Positions 21,460 through 32,675 are shown, counted from the first letter of the stretch. The stretch: 64,000 bases of DNA from Pseudomonas sp. Leaf58 (GCF_003627215.1 NZ_CP032677.1:1-64000), one strand, 5' to 3'. Numbers and translations: made by a program. The notes: generated from the sequence alone by a model not told the origin.

Positions 21460-21774
21460 CTAATCCGATACTTTGTTGAGCTTCTTCAGGAACACGGTCA
21501 TCTCTTTCTCGGCCTGCTTGTCGCCATGGGCCTGCGCCGCCACGATCCCGTCCTCCCAGGCCTTGCGCGCAGCCGCCAGGTCACCCTGCAACTGATACGC
21601 CTTGCCCAGCAGCTTCCACGCCGCCGAATACTTCGGGTCCTGCTGTACACAGCGCGCCAGGTGCACCGCTGCCTCAGCGCCATTGCCCTCATCCAGCCAG
21701 GCCTTGCCAAGGCCGAACCGCAGCAACGGGTTATCCACACCCTTGGCCAGCATCTTCTCCAGTGACTCGCGCAT
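21460..21774 (-). CDS. small tetratricopeptide-repeat protein
   Basis: A 104-residue soluble protein composed of TPR-like helices. The repeats NPLLRFGLGKAWLDEGNGAEAAVHLARCVQQDP and YSAAWKLLGKAYQLQGDLAAARKAWEDGI have the alternating Ala/Gly pattern of TPR motifs. TPR domains mediate protein-protein contacts; the partner is unknown. It lies 11 bp after trkA and is likely co-transcribed. An exact DnaA box lies within it (21731-21739). Confidence 0.8.
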   Translation of the reverse strand: MRESLEKMLAKGVDNPLLRFGLGKAWLDEGNGAEAAVHLARCVQQDPKYSAAWKLLGKAYQLQGDLAAARKAWEDGIVAAQAHGDKQAEKEMTVFLKKLNKVSD

Positions 21775-21785
21775 GCCCTGTTCTC

Positions 21786-23159
21786 CTAAAAGAAACTCAA
21801 GCCGACGTGGAACAACTTCTCCACATCGCGAATGTGCTTTTTATCCACAACGAACAGGATCACGTGGTCACCCGATTCGATCACCGTGTCATCGTGAGCG
21901 ATCATCACCTCTTCGTCGCGGATGATCGCCCCGATGGTGGTACCTGGCGGCAGGGCGATGTCTTCGATGGCCTTGCCCACCACCTTGCTCGACTTCGAAT
22001 CGCCATGCGCCACCGCTTCGATGGCCTCGGCCGCACCACGGCGCAGCGAGTGCACGCTGACGATGTCGCCCCGGCGCACGTGTGCCAGCAAGGTGCCGAT
22101 GGTGGCCAGCTGCGGGCTGATGGCAATGTCGATATCGCCACCCTGCACCAGGTCGACGTAGGCCGGGTTGTTGATGATGGTCATCACCTTGCCCGCGCCC
22201 AGGCGCTTGGCCAGCAGCGACGACATGATGTTGGCTTCGTCGTCGTTGGTCAGGGCCAGGAAAATATCGGCGTCGGCGATGTTCTCTTCGAGCATCAGGT
22301 CCTTGTCCGAGGCGCTGCCCTGCAGCACCACGGTGCTTTCCAGGGTGTCGGAGAGGTGACGGCAGCGGGCCGGGCTCATCTCGATGATCTTCACCTGGTA
22401 GCGGCTTTCGATGGCTTCGGCCAGGCGTTCGCCAATTTGTCCGCCGCCGGCGATGACAATGCGTTTGTTGGTTTCGTCGATGCGGCGTAGTTCGCCCATC
22501 ACGGCGCGGATGTCCTTTTTCGCGGCAATGAAGAACACCTCGTCATCGGCTTCGATCACCGTGTCGCCGCGCGGGGTGATCGGCCGGTCGCGGCGGAAGA
22601 TGGCCGCCACGCGGGTGTCGACGTTGGGCATGTGCGCGCGAATCTGGCGCAGTTGCTGACCAACCAGCGGGCCGCCGTAGTACGCCTTCACCGCCACCAG
22701 CTGGGCCTTGCCTTCGGCGAAGTCGATCACCTGCAGCGAGCCTGGGTGTTCGATCAGGCGCTTGATGTAGTTGGTTACTACCTGCTCAGGGCTGATCAGC
22801 ACGTCGACCGGAATGTGGTCGTTGTCGAACAGCTCTTCGCGGGTCAGGTAGGCCGACTCGCGCACCCGGGCGATCTTGGTCGGGGTGTGGAACAGCGAAT
22901 AGGCCACTTGGCAGGCGACCATGTTGGTCTCGTCGCTGTTGGTCACCGCCACCAGCATGTCGGCGTCGTCGGCACCGGCCTGGCGTAGCACCGTGGGCAG
23001 TGAGCCACGACCCTGCACGGTGCGAATGTCCAGGCGGTCGCCCAGGTCGCGCAGGCGTTCGCCGTCGGTGTCGACCACGGTGATGTCGTTGGCTTCGCTG
23101 GCCAGGTGTTCTGCCAGTGTTCCGCCTACCTGCCCTGCCCCGAGGATGATGATCTTCAT
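21786..23159 (-). CDS. trkA: Trk potassium uptake system NAD-binding protein TrkA
   Basis: The cytoplasmic regulatory subunit of the Trk K+ channel complex. The 457 residues contain two RCK_N Rossmann domains ([19 protein letters not shown] at 1-19 and [19 protein letters not shown] near 233), each followed by an RCK_C domain. It is last but one of the fmt-rsmB-trkA-TPR series on the minus strand. The membrane subunit TrkH is not in the window. The DnaA box at 21841-21849 lies near its 3' end. Confidence 0.96.
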   Translation of the reverse strand: MKIIILGAGQVGGTLAEHLASEANDITVVDTDGERLRDLGDRLDIRTVQGRGSLPTVLRQAGADDADMLVAVTNSDETNMVACQVAYSLFHTPTKIARVRESAYLTREELFDNDHIPVDVLISPEQVVTNYIKRLIEHPGSLQVIDFAEGKAQLVAVKAYYGGPLVGQQLRQIRAHMPNVDTRVAAIFRRDRPITPRGDTVIEADDEVFFIAAKKDIRAVMGELRRIDETNKRIVIAGGGQIGERLAEAIESRYQVKIIEMSPARCRHLSDTLESTVVLQGSASDKDLMLEENIADADIFLALTNDDEANIMSSLLAKRLGAGKVMTIINNPAYVDLVQGGDIDIAISPQLATIGTLLAHVRRGDIVSVHSLRRGAAEAIEAVAHGDSKSSKVVGKAIEDIALPPGTTIGAIIRDEEVMIAHDDTVIESGDHVILFVVDKKHIRDVEKLFHVGLSFF

Positions 23160-23182
23160 CCGCTACTCCCTACCTGTTGTTC

Positions 23183-24493
23183 TTATCCGCGCGAGGCGGC
23201 GATCTTGATCAGCTTGGCATAGTAGAAACCGTCGTGGCCGCCTTCCTGGGCCAGCAGCTGGCGGCCGTGGGGCTGGCGCAGGCCGGCTTCGGTGGCCAGG
23301 TCCAGCTCACGGGCACCCGGGGTGCGGGTGAGGAAAGCGTCGATCACTTCGGTGTTCTCGGTCGGCAGGCTGGAGCAGGTGGCGTACAGCAGCGTGCCGC
23401 CTACTTCCAGGGTTGGCCACAGGGCATCGAGTAGCTCGCCTTGCAGCGCGGCCAGGGCCGGGATGTCGTCGGCCTGACGGGTCAGCTTGATGTCCGGATG
23501 GCGGCGGATCACGCCGGTAGCCGAGCACGGCGCGTCGAGCAGGATGCGCTGGAACGGCTTGCCGTCCCACCAGCTGGCGGTGTCGCGGGCGTCGCAGGCA
23601 ATCAGTTCAGCGTCCAGTTGCAGGCGGTCGAGGTTTTCGCGCACGCGGGTTAGGCGCTTGGCTTCGAGGTCGATGGCCACCACATGGGCCAGGCCAGCTT
23701 CGGCTTCCAGCAGGTGGCAGGTTTTGCCGCCTGGCGCGCAGCAGGCGTCGAGCACGCGCTGGCCGGGGGCCAGGTCCAGCAGGTCGGCAGACAGCTGAGC
23801 GGCTTCGTCCTGCACGCTCACCCAGCCTTCGGCGAAACCTGGCAGGCCGCGCACGTCGCAGGCTTCGCCCAGCACGATGCCGTCACGGCTGTATTGGCAG
23901 GCGCTGGCGCTAATGCCTGCCTCGGCCAGCAGCGCCAAGTAAGCATCGCGGCTGTGATGGCGGCGGTTGACCCGCAGGATCATCGGCGGGTGGGCGTTGT
24001 TGGCGGCACAGATGGCTTCCCACTGTTCCGGCCAGAAAGCCTTCAGCGCTTTTTGCAGCCAGCGCGGGTGGGCCGTGCGCACCACCGGGTCGCGCTCCAT
24101 GCTGGCGAGCAATTCCTCGCCTTCACGTTGGGCGCGACGCAGCACGGCATTGAGCAGGCCCTTGGCCCACGGCTTCTTCAGCTTGTCGGCGCAGCCGACG
24201 GTTTCGCCGATGGCGGCGTGGGCCGGAATACGGGTGTAGAACAGCTGGTACAGGCCGACCAGCAGCAGTGCCTGCACGTCGGCGTCGGCAGCCTTGAACG
24301 GCTTCTGCAGCAATTGTGCGGCCAGCAGGTCGAGGCGTGGCTGCCAGCGTGCGGTGCCGAACGCCAGGTCCTGGGTCAGGCCACGGTCGCGTTCATCGAC
24401 CTTGTCCAGCTGTGCCGGCAGCGAGCTGTTCAGCGAGGCCTTGCCACTGAGCACAGCGGCAAGTGCACGGGCGGCGGCGAGGCGTGGGTTCAT
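23183..24493 (-). CDS. rsmB: 16S rRNA m5C967 methyltransferase RsmB
   Basis: An S-adenosylmethionine-dependent methyltransferase acting on C967 of 16S rRNA. The 436-residue protein has an N-terminal NusB-like domain (about 1-140) and a C-terminal Rossmann methyltransferase with [17 protein letters not shown] (SAM binding), [17 protein letters not shown] (first catalytic Cys) and [16 protein letters not shown] (second Cys). Its start overlaps the fmt stop by 4 bp (ATGA). Confidence 0.96.
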   Translation of the reverse strand: MNPRLAAARALAAVLSGKASLNSSLPAQLDKVDERDRGLTQDLAFGTARWQPRLDLLAAQLLQKPFKAADADVQALLLVGLYQLFYTRIPAHAAIGETVGCADKLKKPWAKGLLNAVLRRAQREGEELLASMERDPVVRTAHPRWLQKALKAFWPEQWEAICAANNAHPPMILRVNRRHHSRDAYLALLAEAGISASACQYSRDGIVLGEACDVRGLPGFAEGWVSVQDEAAQLSADLLDLAPGQRVLDACCAPGGKTCHLLEAEAGLAHVVAIDLEAKRLTRVRENLDRLQLDAELIACDARDTASWWDGKPFQRILLDAPCSATGVIRRHPDIKLTRQADDIPALAALQGELLDALWPTLEVGGTLLYATCSSLPTENTEVIDAFLTRTPGARELDLATEAGLRQPHGRQLLAQEGGHDGFYYAKLIKIAASRG

Positions 24494-25422
24494 TGGCCGA
24501 GCACCTTGCCGGTGGCGAACTTCTCGCGCCGGCTATTGAACAAGTCGCTGAAGTTCAGCGCCTTTCCCCCGGGCAGTTGCAGGCGGGTCAGGCTCAGTGC
24601 CTGGTCACCACAGGCGACCACCAGGCCATCCTTGCTGGCGGAAATAATCTCGCCTGGGGCGCCCTTGCCTGTGGACAACTTGGCGGCCAGCACCTTCACG
24701 CTTTCGCCATCCAGGGTGCTGTGGCACACCGGCCAGGGGTTGAAGGCACGGATCAGGCGTTCCAGTTCGACGGCCGGGCGGCTCCAGTCGATACGGGCTT
24801 CGTCCTTGTTCAGCTTGTGCGCGTAGGTGGCCTGAGCATCGTCCTGCACTTCACCGGGCAGCGAACCGTCGGCCAGGCCAGCGATGGCCTGGACCACAGC
24901 GGGCGGGCCCATTTCGGCGAGGCGGTCGTGCAGGCTGCCGCCGGTGTCGTCGGCGCTGATCGGGGTGACCACCTTGAGCAGCATCGGGCCGGTGTCCAGG
25001 CCCGCCTCCATACGCATCACGGTCACGCCGCTTTCGACGTCGCCAGCCTCCACGGCGCGCTGGATCGGCGCCGCACCGCGCCAGCGTGGCAGCAGTGAGG
25101 CATGGCTGTTGATGCAGCCCAAACGCGGGATGTCCAGTACCACCTGCGGCAGGATCAGGCCATAGGCGACCACTACCATCAGGTCTGGCTTCAGCGCGGC
25201 CAGTTCGGCCTGGGCTTCGGCATTGCGCAGGGTCGGCGGCTGGAACACCGGAATGTCATTGGCCACGGCCAGCGCCTTGACCGCGCTCGGCATGAGCTTC
25301 TGGCCACGGCCGGCGGGGCGGTCGGGCTGGGTGTAGACGGCCACGATCTCGTACGGGCTGTTGAGCAGGGCCTTGAGGTGTTCGGCGGCAAACTCTGGTG
25401 TGCCTGCAAAGACGATGCGCAT
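24490..25422 (-). CDS. fmt: methionyl-tRNA formyltransferase
   Basis: Formylates initiator Met-tRNA. The 310-residue protein starts [16 protein letters not shown] and has the 10-formyl-THF active-site region ([20 protein letters not shown]) and a C-terminal OB-fold domain (about 205-310). It lies between def, whose product later removes the formyl group, and rsmB. A terminator-like hairpin separates it from def, so fmt may be partly insulated. Confidence 0.97.
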   Translation of the reverse strand: MRIVFAGTPEFAAEHLKALLNSPYEIVAVYTQPDRPAGRGQKLMPSAVKALAVANDIPVFQPPTLRNAEAQAELAALKPDLMVVVAYGLILPQVVLDIPRLGCINSHASLLPRWRGAAPIQRAVEAGDVESGVTVMRMEAGLDTGPMLLKVVTPISADDTGGSLHDRLAEMGPPAVVQAIAGLADGSLPGEVQDDAQATYAHKLNKDEARIDWSRPAVELERLIRAFNPWPVCHSTLDGESVKVLAAKLSTGKGAPGEIISASKDGLVVACGDQALSLTRLQLPGGKALNFSDLFNSRREKFATGKVLGQ

Positions 25423-25433
25423 GGAGTTCTCGC

Positions 25434-25468
25434 TTCAAAAAAGAAAAAGGCTTGCCGGAGCAAGCCTT
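25434..25468 (-). terminator. hairpin with T-rich tail between def and fmt
   Basis: On the minus strand, AAGGCTTGC-TCCG-GCAAGCCTT is followed by TTTCTTTTTT. It looks like a rho-independent terminator or attenuator right before fmt. Confidence 0.7.
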
Positions 25469-25482
25469 CTGGAAGGTGGGGA

Positions 25483-25989
25483 TCAGGCTTGCTGGCGGTG
25501 CTGCTTTTCCAGCTTCTTCTTGATCCGATCGCGCTTGAGCTGCGACAGGTAGTCGACAAACAGCTTGCCGTTGAGGTGGTCGAATTCGTGCTGCACGCAT
25601 ACCGCCAGCAGGCCTTCGCATTCCAGCTCGTATGGCTTGCCGTCGCGGTCCTGGGCTTTGACCCGCACACGCAGCGGGCGGTCGACGTTCTCGTAGAAGC
25701 CCGGTACCGACAGGCAGCCTTCCTGGTACTGGCCCATGTCGTGGGTCAGCTCTTCGACCGTGGGGTTGATAAAGACGCGCGGCTCGCTGCGGTCTTCACT
25801 GAGGTCCATGACCACGACTTGTTGGTGCACGTTGACCTGGGTGGCGGCCAAGCCAATGCCAGGGGCTTCGTACATGGTTTCAAACATGTCGTCGATCAGC
25901 TGACGCAGGGCGTCGTCGAACACCGTCACCGGTTTAGCGATGGTGCGCAGGCGCGGGTCCGGGAATTCGAGAATGTTCAAGATGGCCAT
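25483..25989 (-). CDS. def: peptide deformylase
   Basis: A metalloenzyme removing the N-formyl group from nascent proteins. The 168-residue protein shows all three motifs: GIGLAATQV (motif 1), EGCLSVPG (motif 2, Cys metal ligand) and HEFDHLNG (motif 3, two His ligands and catalytic Glu). It is divergent from dprA. Confidence 0.97.
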   Translation of the reverse strand: MAILNILEFPDPRLRTIAKPVTVFDDALRQLIDDMFETMYEAPGIGLAATQVNVHQQVVVMDLSEDRSEPRVFINPTVEELTHDMGQYQEGCLSVPGFYENVDRPLRVRVKAQDRDGKPYELECEGLLAVCVQHEFDHLNGKLFVDYLSQLKRDRIKKKLEKQHRQQA

Positions 25990-26195
25990 AAGGTCAGGCA
26001 GTCACTGTGCGTTCGGTTGAAAACTGAGCACACATAATAAAGGGAAACGGGGATTTCAGCACCTGGCAAGCTCGTCTAGGGTGTCTATGGGCTTGATAGC
26101 CCCCAATCAATGGACAGCTTTTCAAACTGTTACCCACAAAGTTATCCACAGGTTGTGCCACGTTGATGGCCCCGTTTTGATCAAGGATGATCGCT
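25990..26195. other. short def/dprA divergent region with DnaA box
   Basis: About 200 bp without a gene. It contains an exact DnaA box TTATCCACA (26142-26150) and a near match TTACCCACA about 13 bp upstream. No ORF resembling a LysM protein is present here, although P. aeruginosa has one (tsaP/PA0020) at this position. Confidence 0.5.
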
Positions 26196-27293
26196 ATGTC
26201 TATGCACCATTCGTCGCCTTGCCCGCCTGCCGAACTGGAGGCGCGTTTGCGCCTGCATCGCCTTCCCGAGACCGGACTGCGACGCTTCCATCACTTGCTC
26301 GATGCATTCGGCAGCGCTTCTTCAGCACTTAGCGCGCCGGGTTCTGCCTGGCGGGCGCTGGGCATTCCCCAGGCCACTATTGACGCTCGGCGCAGCGCCG
26401 AAGTCCGCGATGGCGCGTTGGCCGCAATGGCCTGGCTAGAGCGCCCTGGCCAGCATTTGTTGATGTGGGACGACCCGGATTACCCCGCGCTGTTGGCAGA
26501 AATTGACGATGCCCCGCCGCTGCTTTTTGTGGCTGGCGAAGCCGCTTTGCTTAGCCGCCCGCAGCTGGCAATTGTGGGTAGTAGACGTGCTACACCGCCG
26601 GCTCTGGATATCGCCGGGGCATTTGCTCGTTACCTTGCGCAGGCCGGTTTCATCATCACCAGCGGGCTGGCTGCGGGCATTGACGGCGCCGCTCATCGGG
26701 GCGCGTTACAGGCTGGCGGGGGCACGATTGGCGTGTTGGGTACTGGGTTGCAAAAACTTTATCCACAGCGGCACCGGGAGCTGGCCAGGGCGATGATCGA
26801 CAGTGGTAGCGCGCTGGTGTCGGAGTATCCACTGGACGCCGGGCCGCTGCCCGGCAACTTCCCCCGCCGTAATCGCATCATCAGTGGCTTATCGCTGGGC
26901 GTGTTGGTGGTAGAGGCCAGCCTCGCCAGCGGCTCGCTGATAACGGCGCGGTTGGCGGCCGAACAAGGTCGCGAGGTGTATGCCATACCGGGCTCCATCC
27001 ACCACCCAGGCGCCAAGGGCTGTCACCAGCTGATCCGTGACGGCGCGCAGCTGGTGGAAACAGTGGAGCAGATTATGGAAAGCCTGCAAGGCTGGCAGAA
27101 CCTGCCGCCCGCCATTGTGGACAAATTCGACCACCCCTTGCTTGCCTTGCTGCATGCCGCACCGCAGACCAGCGAAAGCCTGGCCCACTGCAGCGAGCAG
27201 CCGCTGGCGGTGGTACTGGCACAACTTACCGAGCTTGAGCTGGCAGGCCGAGTGAGCAATGAAGCTGGGCGTTGGTTTGCCCGCGCGGGCTAA
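26196..27293 (+). CDS. dprA: DNA-processing protein DprA (Smf)
   Basis: Binds incoming single-stranded DNA and loads RecA in natural transformation. The 365-residue protein has the Rossmann-like DprA core (about 80-300) with VGSRRATPPAL, SGLAAGIDGAAHRGAL, GTGLQKLYPQRH and FPRRNRIISGLS. It ends in a winged-helix-like domain (about 305-365). I chose ATG 26196 with AAGGA 8 nt upstream; ATG 26187 overlaps that site. A DnaA box (26759-26767) is embedded. Confidence 0.93.
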   Translation: MSMHHSSPCPPAELEARLRLHRLPETGLRRFHHLLDAFGSASSALSAPGSAWRALGIPQATIDARRSAEVRDGALAAMAWLERPGQHLLMWDDPDYPALLAEIDDAPPLLFVAGEAALLSRPQLAIVGSRRATPPALDIAGAFARYLAQAGFIITSGLAAGIDGAAHRGALQAGGGTIGVLGTGLQKLYPQRHRELARAMIDSGSALVSEYPLDAGPLPGNFPRRNRIISGLSLGVLVVEASLASGSLITARLAAEQGREVYAIPGSIHHPGAKGCHQLIRDGAQLVETVEQIMESLQGWQNLPPAIVDKFDHPLLALLHAAPQTSESLAHCSEQPLAVVLAQLTELELAGRVSNEAGRWFARAG

Positions 27294-27335
27294 GTACACT
27301 GCGCACAAGCAAGGTTCAACGGCGGAGAGACAGCA

Positions 27336-27893
27336 ATGGTGAGCAGTTTTCGTGTGCAACAAGCCGCACGTGAGATTCGGGCGGGCGCAGTGATCGCCTA
27401 CCCGACGGAAGCGGTCTGGGGCCTGGGCTGCGACCCGTGGAACGAAGACGCGGTGTATCGCCTGTTGGCGCTGAAGTCGCGGCCTGTGGATAAAGGGTTG
27501 ATCCTGGTTGCCGACAACATCCGCCAGTTCGACTTCTTGTTCGAGGACTTTCCTGAAGACTGGATAGACCGCATGGGCAGTACCTGGCCGGGGCCGAACA
27601 CCTGGCTGGTCCCGCACCAGGACTTGTTGCCCGAGTGGGTGACCGGTGAACATGACACCGTGGCGCTGCGGGTCAGCGACCACCCGGTGGTGCGCGAGCT
27701 GTGTGCCTTGGTAGGGCCGTTGATTTCCACCTCGTGCAACCCTGGCGGGCGTCCGGCGGCGAAGACCCGGTTGCGGGTGGAGCAGTATTTCCATGGCCAA
27801 CTGGACCTGGTACTGGGTGGCGCGCTGGGTGGGCGGAAGAACCCGAGTGTGATTCGTAACCTGGCGACAGGCGAGGTCGTGCGCCCGGGCTGA
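27336..27893 (+). CDS. tsaC: threonylcarbamoyl-AMP synthase TsaC (YrdC/Sua5 family)
   Basis: Makes threonylcarbamoyl-AMP for the t6A37 modification of ANN-decoding tRNAs. The 185-residue single-domain protein has [31 protein letters not shown] and the [14 protein letters not shown] segment typical of YrdC folds. It lacks the extra Sua5 domain, so TsaC rather than Sua5 is the better name. GGAGAG precedes the ATG. It follows dprA by 42 bp. Confidence 0.93.
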   Translation: MVSSFRVQQAAREIRAGAVIAYPTEAVWGLGCDPWNEDAVYRLLALKSRPVDKGLILVADNIRQFDFLFEDFPEDWIDRMGSTWPGPNTWLVPHQDLLPEWVTGEHDTVALRVSDHPVVRELCALVGPLISTSCNPGGRPAAKTRLRVEQYFHGQLDLVLGGALGGRKNPSVIRNLATGEVVRPG

Positions 27894-27919
27894 TATCGCT
27901 GGCGAGGGCTTCGCCCTCG

Positions 27920-27999
27920 ATCGCCGGCAAGCCAGCTCCCAAAGGTACTGCACATGACTTGAAATCGGCGCGCTTGGGGGGAGCCGGCTTGCCGGCGAT
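27920..27999. repeat. inverted repeat, second REP-like family
   Basis: Arms TCGCCGGCAAGCCAGCTCCC and its near complement (19 of 20 bases) enclose a centre with the words GGTACTGCACATG and CTTGAAATCGG. The same centre and arms recur at 45366-45447, so this is a dispersed element distinct from the GCGGGTTTACCCGC family. It lies between convergent tsaC and qor. Confidence 0.8.
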
Positions 28000-28083
28000 G
28001 CGCCGCGGGGGCGGCGCTCGATCTGCGCAACACCACAAAAACCAAGGCAAGCACCTGCCCGCCCTAACGCGCTCTTATGCCGA

Positions 28084-29061
28084 TCAAGGCAACAAAACAG
28101 TAGACCCCACAGTCCGCCGCGCCGACAGCTCCACCTGCGCCTTCGCCGCCTCACTCAGCGGATACCGCTGCTGGATATCCACAACTAGCTTGCCACTGCC
28201 AATCATGGCAAACAGGTCATCCGCCATTGCCTGGGTGTTCTCGGCATTATTCGCATAGGTCGCCAGCGTCGGCCGGGTCACATACAGCGAACCCTTCTGC
28301 GCCAGAATCCCCAGGTTCACCCCGCTCACCGCGCCCGAGGCATTACCAAAGCTCACCATCAGCCCACGTGGCTGCAGACAGTCCAGCGAGGTCAGCCAGG
28401 TATCTGCACCGACGCCGTCATACACCACCGGGCATTTCTTGCCGTCGGTCAGCTCCAGCACCCGCTTGGCCACGTCTTCGCGGCTGTAGTCGATAGTCGC
28501 CCACGCCCCCAGCGCCTTGGCCCGTTCGGCCTTCTCGGCAGAACTCACGGTACCGATCAACTTGGCGCCCAAGGCCTTGGCCCACTGGCATGCCAGCGAA
28601 CCTACACCACCAGCAGCGGCGTGGAACAGGATCACCTCACCTGGCTTGACCTCGTAGGTCTGCTTCAGCAGGTACTGCACAGTCAAACCCTTGAGCATCA
28701 CCGCCGCAGCCTGTTCGAAGCTGATGTTGTCGGGCAGCTTGACCAGGTTGGCCTCTGGCAGCGTATGCACCTCGCTATACGCACCCAGTGGGCCGCCAGC
28801 ATGGGCCACGCGGTCACCAACCTTCAGTCGGGTTACCCCCTCGCCCACCGCCTCGACCACGCCTGCCGCTTCAGTGCCCAGGCCCGAAGGCAGGGACGGC
28901 GGCGCATACAGCCCGCTGCGGAAGTAGGTGTCGATGAAGTTCAGGCCGATCGCATGGTTACGCACACGCACCTGCAGTGGCCCCGGCGGGGCAGGTTCAA
29001 ATTCCACAAACTGCAGCACTTCCGGGCCGCCATGCTGGCTGAACTGGATACGCTTGGCCAT
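28084..29061 (-). CDS. qor: NADPH:quinone reductase (zeta-crystallin-like, QOR)
   Basis: A zinc-independent medium-chain dehydrogenase reducing quinones with NADPH. The 325-residue protein from ATG 29061 (AGGAG 7 nt upstream) has the GroES-like N-terminal domain and the NADPH motif LFHAAAGGVGSLACQWAKALGAKLIGTVSS (about 145-175). It is divergent from hemF. Confidence 0.93.
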   Translation of the reverse strand: MAKRIQFSQHGGPEVLQFVEFEPAPPGPLQVRVRNHAIGLNFIDTYFRSGLYAPPSLPSGLGTEAAGVVEAVGEGVTRLKVGDRVAHAGGPLGAYSEVHTLPEANLVKLPDNISFEQAAAVMLKGLTVQYLLKQTYEVKPGEVILFHAAAGGVGSLACQWAKALGAKLIGTVSSAEKAERAKALGAWATIDYSREDVAKRVLELTDGKKCPVVYDGVGADTWLTSLDCLQPRGLMVSFGNASGAVSGVNLGILAQKGSLYVTRPTLATYANNAENTQAMADDLFAMIGSGKLVVDIQQRYPLSEAAKAQVELSARRTVGSTVLLP

Positions 29062-29117
29062 CTCGCACTCCTGTAGTTGGGATCGGGGAAGGCCTTCTAT
29101 CGGACGCCTTTGCTTGA

Positions 29118-30107
<990 letters not shown>

Positions 30108-30132
30108 GCCTGTTGATAACCAAGGAATTGCC

Positions 30133-30957
30133 ATGGACCAGTACGTCGTTTTCGGTAACCCCATCGGCCACAGCAAATCGCCGCTGATCCATCGCCTGTT
30201 CGCTGAGCAGACCGGCCAGGACCTAGAATACGCCACCCTGCTGGCGCCGCTGGACGAGTTCAGCGACTGCGCGCGCGGGTTCTTCAAGCAAGGCAGCGGC
30301 GGTAACGTCACCGTGCCATTCAAGGAAGAAGCCTACCGCCTGTGCGACAGCCTGACCCCGCGTGCCCAACGTGCGGGCGCGGTGAACACGCTGAGCAAGC
30401 TGGCCGATGGCACCTTGCAGGGCGATAACACTGATGGTGCTGGCCTAGTGCGTGACCTGACGGTGAATGCCGGGGTCGAGTTGGCCGGCAAGCGCATCCT
30501 CATCCTGGGTGCCGGTGGTGCCGTGCGTGGCGTGCTGGAGCCGATTTTGGCGCACAAGCCGCAATCGCTGGTGATTGCCAACCGTACCGTGGAAAAGGCC
30601 GAACAGCTGGCTCGTGAGTTCGACGAACTGGGGCCGGTGGTAGCCAGCGGGTTTGCCTGGTTGCAGGAGCCGGTGGATGTGATAATCAATGCCACTTCGG
30701 CGAGCCTGGCTGGGGAACTGCCGCCGATTGCCGACAGCTTGGTCGCGGCGGGGCGCACGGTTTGCTACGACATGATGTATGGCAAGGAGCCGACGCCGTT
30801 TTGCCAGTGGGCCGAAAAGCTGGGGGCGGCCAAGGTGCTGGATGGGCTTGGGATGCTGGCTGAGCAGGCGGCCGAAGCGTTCTTTATCTGGCGTGGGGTT
30901 CGGCCGGATACCGCGCCGGTTTTGGCTGAATTGCGCAGGCAGCTCGCTCGGGGCTGA
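30133..30957 (+). CDS. aroE: shikimate dehydrogenase
   Basis: NADPH-dependent reduction of 3-dehydroshikimate. The 274-residue protein begins [17 protein letters not shown] (shikimate-binding Ser residues), has [13 protein letters not shown] (catalytic Lys), [12 protein letters not shown], and the NADP Rossmann motif [18 protein letters not shown] near 122-140. It is co-directional with hemF, as in other pseudomonads. Confidence 0.97.
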   Translation: MDQYVVFGNPIGHSKSPLIHRLFAEQTGQDLEYATLLAPLDEFSDCARGFFKQGSGGNVTVPFKEEAYRLCDSLTPRAQRAGAVNTLSKLADGTLQGDNTDGAGLVRDLTVNAGVELAGKRILILGAGGAVRGVLEPILAHKPQSLVIANRTVEKAEQLAREFDELGPVVASGFAWLQEPVDVIINATSASLAGELPPIADSLVAAGRTVCYDMMYGKEPTPFCQWAEKLGAAKVLDGLGMLAEQAAEAFFIWRGVRPDTAPVLAELRRQLARG

Positions 30958-30965
30958 GATTGTTG

Positions 30966-30986
30966 GGGGCCGCTTTGCGGCCCCCG
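30966..30986. terminator. GC-rich hairpin between convergent aroE and sulP
   Basis: GGGGGCCGC-TTT-GCGGCCCCC is a perfect dyad without a T run. Very similar GGGGCCGCTTTGCGG hairpins occur at other gene ends in the window (36163, 45347). It may be a transcription end signal or a short repeat. Confidence 0.6.
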
Positions 30987-30996
30987 GATCTCAACA

Positions 30997-32562
30997 TCAC
31001 TCCTCAAACCGGATTGGGCACAACGCCACCCCTTCCAGCTTCTGCAATTCCTCGATCACCTGTGGCCTGGCGCGGTGCAAGGTCAGACTCCCGCCTGCCC
31101 GGCGCAACCGCCGCGCCTCGCGGTGCAACATATCCACACCAGAGAAATCGATAAAATTCACCTGCCGCGCATCGATCACCACATGCGGCCCCTGGCAGCG
31201 CTGCAAACGCACCTGCAGATAATGCGCCGCGCCAAAGAAGATCGACCCGCCCACTCGCAGCACATCCGCCTCCCCTTCACGGCTCTGCTGTACCCGTGGC
31301 CGTGAAGTGCGTTTCAGATAGAAGAACAGCGAAGCGAGCACCCCGGCGTAGATCGCCGTTTGCAGCTCTAGCAACAGCGTCGCCGCCGCTGTCAGCGCCA
31401 TCACCAGGAACTCTGAACGGCTGACCCGGAACAGCGCACGGATCGCCCTGTGATCCACCAACCCCCAGCAGATCAGCAGAATGCTGCCAGCCATCGCAGG
31501 AATTGGCAGATGTGCGATCAACCCAGCCCCGGCAACGGCGAACAGTGCCACCCACAGTGCCGAGAATACGCCGGCCATGGGCGAACGGGCGCCGGCGTCG
31601 TAGCTTAAGCCGGAGCGGGTGAAGGAGCCGGAAGACAGGTAGCCGGAGAACCATGCGCCGACGATGTTTGACAGGCCCTGTGCGCGGATTTCTTGGTTAG
31701 CGTCGATCAACTGCTCCGAACGTGCCGATAACGAACGAGCAATCGACAGGCTGGTGACCAACCCAAGCATGCCAACCGCTACGGCAGTGGGCAGCAGGCG
31801 CAGGATAAGTTCAATGTCCAGTAGTGGCAGCGGGCTAAAGGGCGGCAGTTGGCCAGTGAATGCCGGTACGCGCGGCACATGGCCAAACAAGCCGGGCAGC
31901 ATCAACGCCAGCAGGCTGACCAGGATCAGGCTGATCAAAAGACTGGGCCAGCGTGGGCGCCACAGCTTGAAGGCCAAGCCAGTTACGAGGGTGGTCAGGC
32001 CGAGGATCAATGAGGGCAGGTCCACCTCGCCGACATGGCCGGCCAGGCTTTGCACGGTCATTAACGCTGTGGCCTGGCTGGGCAGCTGCAGGCCCAGCAG
32101 GTTGGGCAGTTGGCCCAAGGCAATGACCACAGCGGCACCCAGGGTGAAGCCGAGCACCACGGAATGGGAAACGAAATTGACCAGTGCTCCGAAGCGCAAA
32201 AGCCCGAGCAGCAACTGGAAAACACCGCCAAGGAAGGTCAGCAGTAGCACCAGGGTGATGTAGTCGGCGCTGCCGGCCACGGCCAGCGGGCTGATGCTGG
32301 CGTAGAGGACGATGGAAATGGCGGCGGTCGGGCCGCAGATCAGGTGCCAGGACGAGCCCCACAGGCAGGCGACAAGCACCGGCACGATGGCGGCATACAG
32401 GCCGTATTCGGCGGGAAGGCCGGCGATCAGGGCATAGGCGATGGATTGCGGTAGGGCGAGAATGGCACCGCTCAGGCCCACCAGCAGGTCCTGGCGCAGG
32501 CTGCGGCCCGATTGGCGGGGGAGCCAGGTTAGGAAGGGCAGCAAGAGGAAGAGGCGATGCAT
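30997..32562 (-). CDS. SulP-family anion transporter with STAS domain
   Basis: A 521-residue membrane protein with about 10-12 helices. The SulP features GLSGAILALPQSIAYALIAGLPAEYGLYAAIVPV are near 25-60, followed by WHLICGPTAAISIVLYAS. The C-terminal STAS domain (about 420-515) includes VIDARQVNFIDFSGVDML. I use ATG 32562, since the upstream start at 32589 adds a non-homologous stretch. The anion (sulfate, bicarbonate or dicarboxylate) cannot be told from sequence. Confidence 0.88.
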   Translation of the reverse strand: MHRLFLLLPFLTWLPRQSGRSLRQDLLVGLSGAILALPQSIAYALIAGLPAEYGLYAAIVPVLVACLWGSSWHLICGPTAAISIVLYASISPLAVAGSADYITLVLLLTFLGGVFQLLLGLLRFGALVNFVSHSVVLGFTLGAAVVIALGQLPNLLGLQLPSQATALMTVQSLAGHVGEVDLPSLILGLTTLVTGLAFKLWRPRWPSLLISLILVSLLALMLPGLFGHVPRVPAFTGQLPPFSPLPLLDIELILRLLPTAVAVGMLGLVTSLSIARSLSARSEQLIDANQEIRAQGLSNIVGAWFSGYLSSGSFTRSGLSYDAGARSPMAGVFSALWVALFAVAGAGLIAHLPIPAMAGSILLICWGLVDHRAIRALFRVSRSEFLVMALTAAATLLLELQTAIYAGVLASLFFYLKRTSRPRVQQSREGEADVLRVGGSIFFGAAHYLQVRLQRCQGPHVVIDARQVNFIDFSGVDMLHREARRLRRAGGSLTLHRARPQVIEELQKLEGVALCPIRFEE

Positions 32563-32592
32563 GAGATATCCACAGTTCCGAAGGTACACTGG

Positions 32593-32675
32593 CCCATTGT
32601 AGGAGCGGGTTTACCCGCGAATGCGGCGGTACATTTCACTGCAGCATTCGCGGGTAAACCCGCTCCTACAATGGG
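32593..32675. repeat. perfect REP pair (32-bp arms)
   Basis: Two arms of 32 bp (32593-32624 and 32644-32675) are exact complements around a 19-nt centre. Their core is GTAGGAGCGGGTTTACCCGC. It lies between two minus-strand genes, just downstream of choX. Perfect identity suggests recent insertion or gene-conversion-like maintenance. Confidence 0.95.

Noticed and set aside
21808..21824. parS half site (ACGTGGAACA) at the end of trkA
   Set aside because: The left arm does not match the palindrome.
25990..26195. A small ORF at 26081 in the def/dprA gap
   Set aside because: It overlaps dprA in another frame, has no ribosome binding site and no family resemblance.
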